Shown: positions 58,257 through 64,000 of the stretch, piece by piece
Layout: each line of letters starts with the position of its first letter
Numbering within the stretch: the first letter of the stretch is position 1
Assembly (NCBI GenBank): GCA_963573305.1
Contig: OY754335.1
Span: forward strand, 50,737,985-50,801,984
DNA length: 64,000 nucleotides
Direction of reading: 5' to 3'
Source: Pyrrhosoma nymphula
Taxonomy: Eukaryota; Arthropoda; Insecta; Odonata; Coenagrionidae
The notes under the pieces: model-generated
Database searches by the model: none
What the model saw: only the letters and a program-made list of their open reading frames with translations
Told to the model about the DNA's origin: nothing
Made by a program: the position numbers and the translations under genes

Positions 58257-59066
58257 ATGAAACGGCTTGTTGAAAGGTCACGCGATAAGAAAATAATTAA
58301 AATGGATGGTGTACGGAAGGATAAGGGTTTTGATTATTACAGGGATATCAAACGGAGTGAAGACGACGAATCGGAGCGGTCCGGGGCCGACGATTTGACC
58401 GGGTGCATACCGGAGATGGTGTTCGATCAATCACAATCGCGTGAAGACGAACTGCCGTCCGATCAGCAGGGTAAATCTTCAGAGTTGATTCAATCCGAGT
58501 CCTATTCAGGGGATAATGGGTCTTTGGCATCCGTAATGCAGGCTATTTTGAGAGGACAGGACGATTTGAAGGGAGAAATAAAAAAGGGACAGGACGATTT
58601 GAGGGAAGAGATGAAAAGGGGACAGGAAAGTGTTGTAAGCGGTGTCAATAAAAAGATTGAATCTATACAGGCTAGTTTAGGGGAAATGAAATTAGCACTC
58701 GGGAAACGTAATAAAGAAATGGAATCCGTACGTCACGATCTTGGGGACCTTCATCACGAAGTAAAGAAAAATCATGATCATTTCACGAGAGAGATATCTT
58801 GGGTCAATCAGAATGTGATAAGTGTTCGTGAAGATTGCTATGAACGAATTGACTCCGAAGTCGCGCGAATCAAAACGTGTACTGATGCCTTAGAACGCGC
58901 TCGCATAGAACCGAGCGGAGGTACGGACGAAAGAATCGGCGCGTTGGAAGCCAAGGTCGCCGAGATAGGCGGAAGGTGCTCGGGAGTATTGATGCCCTCA
59001 CCTCCCCATAAAATATGTGGCGTTTCATGTTCCGTCACAATATATATGTGTAAAGTGAATAAATAA
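58257..59066 (+). pseudogene. Unit 10 frame, truncated by internal deletion
   Basis: Identical to the other units for about 240 codons (to GGR at 58976), so the coiled-coil part is kept. The rest of gag, the whole envelope-like half, the palindromes and most of the next LTR are deleted. The frame then reads into the LTR remnant and flanking DNA, adding about 29 unrelated residues before a stop at 59066. Confidence 0.7.
58977..59039 (+). repeat. LTR 11 remnant (last 63 bp)
   Basis: Starts at tgctcggga and ends with GTCACA, matching the last 63 bp of the LTR with one substitution (ggagtatt for ggactatt). It marks the right terminus of the array; the next bases are atatatatgtg. Confidence 0.85.
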
Positions 59067-59112
59067 ATAAATATGACTACTGAGTACACTCAATGTCCGC
59101 CCGGATAAGGGA

Positions 59113-60260
59113 TCAGCGCTGCGATGTCTCCCTCCCTTCTGTCTTGCGAGGTGAACTTCTTTATCGGTGATTATAATATCCTCTTCCATGGCCTCCGGAA
59201 GGTCGTGTTTCTTGGAACCGGAGGTAACAGGGGAGGGAGTCTTGCTACGCCGATCTGGCGTGTCCCCCGATTTACTTTTGGACAGGCTCCGGTGATGGGA
59301 GCCAACAGTAAAGGTCTTATCTTTATTTGCTGTTGTTGAGTTATCGATACTTTTTTCTTCTGTATTTTCAATATTTATACGTTGTTCAGGGTCCGTTTGC
59401 GTTGCTGTAGTACATTTCTTCACTGTAGCGACGTTTGCGAAGGAACGAGAAAAAACTGGTGCCATGATCTCCCGGTATTTCTTACGGGCTTCGAAATATA
59501 ATATCTTTTCCATTGTTTTCATCTCCATTATCTTCCTCTCCTCCTTCATTTTTGGGCAATCACGTGAGTAAACAGCGTGGGCACCCTCGCAGTTAACGCT
59601 ATTAGGTTCCGTGGATCATTTCTCCTCCTCATGTTTTTCTTTACCGCATCGTGGGCAGGTGTCTTTGCCCTCTAAGCGGATGGAGATGTGACCAAATCTT
59701 TGGCATTTGAAACAACGTACAGGAGCTGGAATGTAAGGGCGGACTGGAACGGATTCGTAACCTAAAAATACTTTGTTAGGGAGTTTTTCTAAGGCGAATG
59801 TGAGGATAACAGATGTTGTGTTAATCCTTTCGTTGTTCCGCCTTGTGGTGAGTCGAAGACAATCAACAACGCCTTGAGGAGCCATTTCTCTCTTTATTTC
59901 ATCGGCGTCCACATATAGTAGGTCGAAATGGCTAATAACTCCCCGGCAAGTATTAAGGGTACGGTGAGATTCTACCTTCACAGGTATATCGTGAAGCAGC
60001 TTCATTTCCAATATATTTTTGGTTTGTTGACTATTGGCTGTTTCTATTAGTAAAGACCCGTCTCTGAGTTTTTTAGCTGATTTCACGTCGCCAGGAACAG
60101 CTGCAGACAAAACTCTTCTTATTAGGAAGGGCGAAACCTTTTTTAAGGTTTCACCTTCATTGGAACATTTCATTATCAAATATTTCACTCTAGATTCTGT
60201 ATCTCCCCCACCCGTGTCCGGGCGGGATCTTTTAATTGGTGGAAGAGTAGTTTCCTCCAT
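59113..60260 (-). pseudogene. ORF1 of copy C, nonsense and 3' frame lesion
   Basis: Start ATG at 60260 (MEETT), with the frame open to 60326. The N-terminal half matches the other copies, with knuckle 1 as CFKCQRFGHISIRLEG (last Cys replaced by Leu) and knuckle 2 ending in EEEK and a stop at 59616. The same frame resumes with VNCEGAHAVYSRDC. Near the C-terminus a small indel removes the normal stop (TGA at 59115-59113), so the frame runs on to 59025. This is the most decayed of the four ORF1 copies. Confidence 0.8.
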
Positions 60261-60810
60261 AACGAATATACCTTCATCTTTCGGCCTCCCCACCCACCAT
60301 GGAGCCACACATTCGGGACGCCGCACCGCAACCCGGTGCGGTCGCCAGGGCTAATTCGAGAGGTATAGCACTTCCTGGGAAGTTGTCTGTTTCGGGATGG
60401 GTCTTTGGCGAATAAGCCCACCAAACCTATGCACCTCCGACCTCCCTATGCAGACCCCCTCCCATTCTGCACTCGCCACCGGAACACAAAACGTGACGGG
60501 AGCCGATTGACCGGGAGTGGCTAGCTCTCGGTCGCCCGTTTACAGAGAATCCTGGGCCAAAGAGGGATATTGCCCCGCGGTCCATACCGAGCATACGACA
60601 CCCGGTTGGGATCCGCGGAACTCACCCTCCAGGATCCCCTTCTCCTCCTTACGGGTCTCCACGCACGGCCAACACGTGGGTGAATCTGGACCAGCTGGTA
60701 TGGTCGAACTCAGACAGTAGATTCACAGGCATGTCCGGACACTTCCCTAGCTGTCACTGGGGTTTGTTTTCGGGGTTTGCTCCCCGCCCTTTTAGTCGCC
60801 TCTTACGAAA

Positions 60811-60856
60811 AGCAGGGATACTGCGGGAGTATTCTCCATCCCCCTACCCGCAGGGG
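60811..60856 (-). promoter_or_regulatory. Predicted 5' pseudoknot of copy C
   Basis: Same two stems as copy B. The outer one is shortened to four pairs because the final bases are gggg followed by t, while the inner TGCGGG/CCCGCA pair is kept. Confidence 0.4.
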
Positions 60857-60858
60857 TG

Positions 60859-60891
60859 GCCGTTACAGTTCCACTGTAAAATTAACGCCAT
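60859..60891 (-). CDS. ORF2 start of copy D, cut by copy C
   Basis: ATG at 60891, reading MALILQWNCN, the start of the APE endonuclease domain as in copies A and B. The frame is broken at the C junction. Confidence 0.7.
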
Positions 60892-60951
60892 AAAAAATTA
60901 ATTAAAATTGTAAAGTAATAAAAAAACAGCAGTGTATCCGTACTTGGGGGA

Positions 60952-62118
60952 TCAACGCCGTATACGGTGGCGATTTTTCTTCCCTTTTGTTCGAGCCCGG
61001 AGGATTTCCGTCTCGGAGAGACATTCATCCTCCTCCATGGACTCCGGTTGACCCAGTTTGGGTAATCCGGAGGGACCCGGGGAAGGAGTTTTTACACGCC
61101 TGGGCGGCATGACCCCGGCGTTTTTGGGCGGGTTCTTTTTGGGAGAAATTGAACCTTGCATATTTCTCTGATCTGCCGGTTTGGAGCCATTACCCGGCTT
61201 GGCCAATATTTGAGTTTGGGTCTCAGGATTTCCGGTCTCTTCTTTCTCCGTCTGGATGGTAATACCACATTTACTTAATGCAGTTACAGTCGACGCAAAC
61301 GATCGGGAAAAAGTTGGGGCAACGAGTTCGCGGTACCTTTTGCGTGCTTCTAAATATGATATCCGGTGTCGGGTTTTAATTTCCACAACCTGGCGCTCTT
61401 CTTTCATTTTAGGGCAATCACGAGAGTAGACCGCGTGGGTACCCTCGCAATTGACACAGTATAAACCGCTGCTGCACTCTGCATTCTCGTGCTTGTCCAG
61501 GCCGCAGCGCGGGCAGGTGGCCTTGCCCTCACATCGGGTAGCGATGTGACCAAAATGTTGGCACTGGAAGCAGCGCATGAGTGCCGGTATGTATGGTCGC
61601 ACTGGCACTGATTCGTAACCGACGAAAACCTTATCGGGGAGTTTATCCATGGCAAAAGTTAGGACTACGGACGTGGTGTTTTTTATTTCTCCGTTGCGCT
61701 TGGTGGTAAGCCTACGAACATCAACCACCCCCTGAGAGGCCATCTCACTCTTGATTTCGTCGACTTCCACATAAAGAAGGTCAAAATGGCTGATAATTCC
61801 CCGACTAGTGTTCAAGGTGCGGTGCACCTCCACCGAGACAGGGATATCATGAAGCCGTTCCATAGTCAGGATCTTCTTGCTCTGCGATTCATTGGCCGTT
61901 TCAATGAGAAGTGTGCCATCCCGCAATTTTCTTGCACTCTTCAGATCTCCAGATACTGAAGCCGACAGAATTCTGCGAATGAGAAAGGGAGACACCTTTT
62001 TAAGGGTCTCACCTTCCTTTTGACACCTCACCAAAAATCGTGTGCACGCATTACACTTATCTCCCCCGCCCGTGTCCGGACGGGATCTTTTTAATGGAGG
62101 GGGATTGTTATTTTCCAT
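60952..62118 (-). CDS. ORF1 (gag-like) of copy D
   Basis: Intact. Start at 62118 (MENNN); the frame extends upstream to 62271, but those codons are in a different frame relative to copies A-C and so are unlikely to be real. Knuckles: CFQCQHFGHIATRC, CPRCGLDKHENAEC and CVNC followed by HAVYSRDC. The C-terminal tail SLSETEILRARTKG-like segment is close to copy B. Confidence 0.85.
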   Translation of the reverse strand: MENNNPPPLKRSRPDTGGGDKCNACTRFLVRCQKEGETLKKVSPFLIRRILSASVSGDLKSARKLRDGTLLIETANESQSKKILTMERLHDIPVSVEVHRTLNTSRGIISHFDLLYVEVDEIKSEMASQGVVDVRRLTTKRNGEIKNTTSVVLTFAMDKLPDKVFVGYESVPVRPYIPALMRCFQCQHFGHIATRCEGKATCPRCGLDKHENAECSSGLYCVNCEGTHAVYSRDCPKMKEERQVVEIKTRHRISYLEARKRYRELVAPTFSRSFASTVTALSKCGITIQTEKEETGNPETQTQILAKPGNGSKPADQRNMQGSISPKKNPPKNAGVMPPRRVKTPSPGPSGLPKLGQPESMEEDECLSETEILRARTKGKKNRHRIRR

Positions 62119-62655
62119 TAAAGAACGGGATTTCGTCCCCTGGGCTCCCCACCCACCACGGAGCCACACATTTAGGACGCCACACCGCGAGCCGGTGTGG
62201 TCGCCAGGGTTACCCAGGGGATATAGCACTATCGTGTAGGCGGTCTGCTTCGGGTTAGGCTTCCAGCGCATGGGCCCTCCAAACCCTTACACCTTTGGCC
62301 GCCCAGCACTCCAGCACTCGCCAACGAAACGTGTCGATAAGCCGATTGATCAAGACTGGCTAGATCTTGACCGCCCGTTTACAGAGGATCCAGGGTCAAA
62401 GTGGAGTATTGAACCCCGGCCCATACCGGGCATCCGACACCCGGCTGGGTGCCGGAGAACTCACCCACCAGGATCCCCATCTCCCCCTTACGGCACTCCG
62501 CAAACGGCCAACATGCGGGTGGATCACAGGTCAGCTGGTACGGCCTCACACAAACAGTAGACCCACGAGACTGTCTGGACGCGTCCCTATGCTGCCTTGG
62601 GGTTTGTTTTCGGGGTTTCCTTCCCCGTCCTTTTAGTCGCCTCTTACGACAAGCA

Positions 62656-62699
62656 GGGATACTGCGGGAGTATTCTCAATCCCCCTACCCGCAGGGGGG
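62656..62699 (-). promoter_or_regulatory. Predicted 5' pseudoknot of copy D
   Basis: Both stems as in copy B, with the full five-G outer strand. Only the loop differs (caat for cgat). Confidence 0.4.
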
Positions 62700-62978
62700 A
62701 TGAAGGACTGGCATCAGTTAGCTGTGTCAAGGCTAGAGGAGCTTCGGGACACAGCCCCTGCAGACCAGGAGGTCCAACTTTTTGAGGCCAACAGGTATAT
62801 TAACGGCGCGGTTGAATTTGCCTGCGCCAATGACCACTCTGCTTCTTGGCTCGAAAGAGCAGTCAACCTTTTTGGACCATTTGAAGACATTTAAGTCAAG
62901 GCTGTCGACGCCGACAGCCTGATTAAAAGGAGGCCAATAATGTGGGTCCCGGGACCGAGTAGACCGGACACCAAGACC

Positions 62979-62996
62979 CTTCTGGAAAGATTAAAG
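62979..62996 (+). repeat. Target-site duplication, left copy
   Basis: cttctggaaagattaaag, an exact 18-bp match to 63352-63369. It flanks the I-like fragment 62997-63351. Confidence 0.9.
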
Positions 62997-63014
62997 TAGT
63001 ATTTGGGTGATTTG

Positions 63015-63044
63015 GGTGCTTCGACGGCTAAGGTCATTCGCACC
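63015..63044 (-). promoter_or_regulatory. 3'-terminal hairpin of inserted I-like fragment
   Basis: GGTGC at the start and GCACC at the end, 30 nt in all, with GCCGTCGA inside; the loop has several changes compared with copy B, but the stem is unchanged. Confidence 0.5.
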
Positions 63045-63168
63045 ACGTCAATCTAGCATTACCATGTCAAATTATTTAAAATAAATAATTAAATAGACAA
63101 ATAAAAACAACACAACACATTAAAATGGGCGTAAGATAAAACACCAAATAATGGTTAGTCACAAACAG

Positions 63169-63351
63169 TTAAAAAGCCCAGACTCTTTTAAAAATAACAT
63201 TATCCGACAGACTATCAGGATCGTCTCCTAGGACGTGTCCTAGGTCTTCCCTGATGTTCAGCCGGATGCGCAGAGCACGGTACTTATCACACACCGTCAG
63301 AAGGTGTCTCACAGTAATGGGAGAGTCGCAATCCTCACAGTAGGGCGGTAT
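63169..63351 (-). pseudogene. ORF2 C-terminal remnant (zinc-binding end)
   Basis: Reads CEDCDSPITVRHLLTVCDKY and then GHVLGDDPDSL to a TAA at 63169-63171. This corresponds to the last about 60 residues of copy B ORF2 (CDNCDCPLNIRHILTECDKY), including the C-x2-C, His, Cys pattern. Confidence 0.8.
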
Positions 63352-63369
63352 CTTCTGGAAAGATTAAAG
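63352..63369 (+). repeat. Target-site duplication, right copy
   Basis: Second exact 18-bp copy of cttctggaaagattaaag. Confidence 0.9.
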
Positions 63370-63599
63370 AGGGCAAACCCAGGACTACAGACCGTCCTAT
63401 GGAGACACTACGAACGATGTGTAGTAGATCGCGGGACGAGATTTGTCCTGGGTATAGACGAGGCATCGGCCACCTTCAGGCCAAACGTGGGAATGCAAAG
63501 GGCGGAGGTGACCTTCCTCGGCAATCCGGGGGAACCTGAGAAGCCTTCAATGACCCCAGGAGCTGAGGGGGTCGAGGAGGACAGAGAGGCAATCTAGAG

Positions 63600-64000
63600 A
63601 TGGCAGGTGTTCACTGTCTCCAAGCGAACCTGCAGCACAGTAAGGCAACCTCGGGGGTCCTGCAAAGGATCCTCTCAGAAGGTAAGGTCAAAATTGCACT
63701 GATTCAGGAACCCTGGGCTTTCCTGGGCCGAGTCAGAGGCTTAAACACGACCACGGGTAAATTATTCTTTTGTACCACAGTCGATAGGCCTAGAGGTTGT
63801 ATCTATGTTAATGGGCTAAGTGCTATGCATTTACCAGACTTTATCACCAGGGACCAGGCAGCTGCTGTGCTTAGCCTTGGAGACGGTGAAAACGAGAGGA
63901 GGGTAGTCGACTGCTCCTCCTACCTACCGTATGACGCCCCAGACCCACCGCCGTTTGATTTGTATTGCATTTGTTGGCGAGCAAGTGGAGTGCGCTATTT
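63600..64000 (+). CDS. LOA/Jockey-like ORF2 start (APE endonuclease, partial)
   Basis: ATG at 63600, three bases after the ORF1 stop, open to the window edge (133 codons). It begins MAGVHCLQANLQHSKATS, and has IALIQEPW (catalytic Glu) and a GCIYVN strand, matching the N-terminal half of the APE endonuclease domain in LOA/R1-type ORF2 proteins. The catalytic Asp and SDH motif would be beyond the window. Close spacing to ORF1 suggests translational coupling. Confidence 0.75.
   Translation, partial: MAGVHCLQANLQHSKATSGVLQRILSEGKVKIALIQEPWAFLGRVRGLNTTTGKLFFCTTVDRPRGCIYVNGLSAMHLPDFITRDQAAAVLSLGDGENERRVVDCSSYLPYDAPDPPPFDLYCICWRASGVRY

Larger units (their letters stand above)
29217..59039 (+). repeat. 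Tandem array of ten LTR-gag-env-like units
   Basis: Ten head-to-tail units with starts of the open frame at 30506, 33589, 36671, 39755, 42837, 45921, 49005, 52090, 55173 and 58257. Spacing is 3082-3085 bp, and the difference is fully explained by a G-run in each LTR (10-13 G, plus one adjacent deletion in unit 4). Each unit is LTR (about 1005 bp), 7-bp spacer, primer-binding site, 586-codon frame, then a double palindrome. Copies differ at only a few bases per 3 kb. The left end is an intact LTR after a Gypsy pol fragment; the right end is unit 10 with a deletion and a 63-bp LTR remnant. Confidence 0.95.
59113..60856 (-). mobile_element. I-like retrotransposon copy C (5' leader and ORF1)
   Basis: The 5' end at 60856 carries the family leader and pseudoknot sequence. 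ORF1 follows and then the homology ends shortly after its stop position (59113) near the array border; ORF2 is missing. The 5' end lies inside the first codons of copy D's ORF2, so C was inserted into D or joined to it there. The 60-bp A/T-rich stretch at 59040-59100 could be the start of the ORF1-ORF2 gap. Confidence 0.8.
60859..62699 (-). mobile_element. I-like retrotransposon copy D, interrupted in ORF2
   Basis: The 5' end at 62699 abuts the reading frame of a LOA-like ORF1, so D inserted there. It has a 580-bp leader, an intact ORF1, a 60-bp gap and the first 11 codons of ORF2, and is then cut by the 5' end of copy C. The remainder of D is not found on the far side of C. Confidence 0.85.
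62997..63351 (-). mobile_element. 5'-truncated I-like insertion (355 bp)
   Basis: Minus-strand 3' end of an I-like element: the ORF2 C-terminus, a 3' UTR, the 30-nt hairpin at 63044-63015 and a short tail ending in TACTA. Flanked by the 18-bp duplication, a textbook target-primed insertion. It belongs to a subfamily somewhat diverged from copy B. Confidence 0.9.
62700..63597 (+). pseudogene. LOA/Jockey-like ORF1, truncated, nonsense and insertion
   Basis: The 5' part is missing at the copy D junction. The frame reads KDWHQLAVSRLEELRD and WLERAVNLFGPFEDI, hits a TAA at 62892, and continues in the same frame through RRPIMWVPGPSRPDTKTLLE to 62996. There a 355-bp I-like fragment with an 18-bp target-site duplication is inserted. 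Removing it restores the frame, which goes on as RANPGLQTVLWRHYERC and GTRFVLGIDEASA to a TAG at 63595. The pattern (W-PGP, then L-NPGL-T) is that of ORF1 proteins of LOA-type non-LTR elements. ORF2 starts 3 bp later. Confidence 0.7.

Noticed and set aside
29217..59039. CRISPR-like or bacterial repeat array
   Set aside because: Units are 3 kb with LTRs, a primer-binding site and spliceosomal-type neighbours; nothing resembles short repeats and spacers.
1..64000. tRNA, rRNA or other structured RNA genes
   Set aside because: No cloverleaf or rRNA-like sequence was recognised; the only tRNA-related sequence is the primer-binding site.

Overview
This is a eukaryotic window, almost certainly arthropod and probably insect. 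It holds split genes with GT-AG introns, no operons, no RNA genes that I can recognise, and a dense mix of P/THAP, Harbinger, Transib, Gypsy and I-like/LOA-like elements. I see no confidently identifiable conserved host gene. A DUF4806-type gene (about 2.0-4.0 kb) is the closest candidate, but that family is often multicopy.

Layout. (1) 1-1850: the 5' half of an I-like non-LTR retrotransposon on the minus strand (copy A; ORF1 plus the first codons of ORF2). (2) 2036-4008: a five-exon DUF4806-like gene with one apparent frameshift. (3) 6779-8625, minus: a five-exon Harbinger (HARBI1-like) transposase that keeps its DDE residues but has lost one splice acceptor. (4) 9788-14768, plus: a six-exon THAP-domain P-element transposase with all recognisable catalytic residues but several frame lesions. 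(5) 14.8-20.8 kb: mostly non-coding DNA with two local duplications. (6) 20847-26570, minus: a full-length I-like retrotransposon (copy B) with both ORFs intact. (7) 26571-28489: a Transib transposase gene that is dead, including a Asp-to-Asn change at a predicted catalytic position followed by a stop. (8) 28493-59039: the end of a Gypsy polymerase gene, its polypurine tract and an LTR, then the main object of the window, a tandem array. (9) 59113-62699, minus: two more I-like copies, C placed in the start of D's ORF2. (10) 62700-64000, plus: a LOA/Jockey-like element (broken ORF1, open ORF2 start), which carries a 355-bp I-like insertion with a clean 18-bp target-site duplication.

The array is the most unusual feature. 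Ten units of 3082-3085 bp stand head to tail. Each unit is LTR, primer-binding site, then one 586-codon open frame. The frame joins a Gypsy gag N-terminal half to a secreted or envelope-like segment with its own signal peptide and an RVKR furin-type site; no pol lies between them. Each unit ends in two back-to-back near-perfect palindromes that contain the stop codon and replace the first 17 bp of the next LTR. Since every LTR except the first lacks its TG terminus, the array must have grown by recombination or rolling-circle-like amplification of one rearranged molecule, not by repeated integrase-mediated insertion. Shared variants between non-adjacent units show later exchange among copies. 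It reads as a retroelement turned into a coding satellite.

The four I-like copies and two 3' fragments allow comparison. They share a predicted 5' pseudoknot-forming leader and an exactly 30-nt 3' hairpin, and together they argue that the true ORF1 start is an internal ATG.
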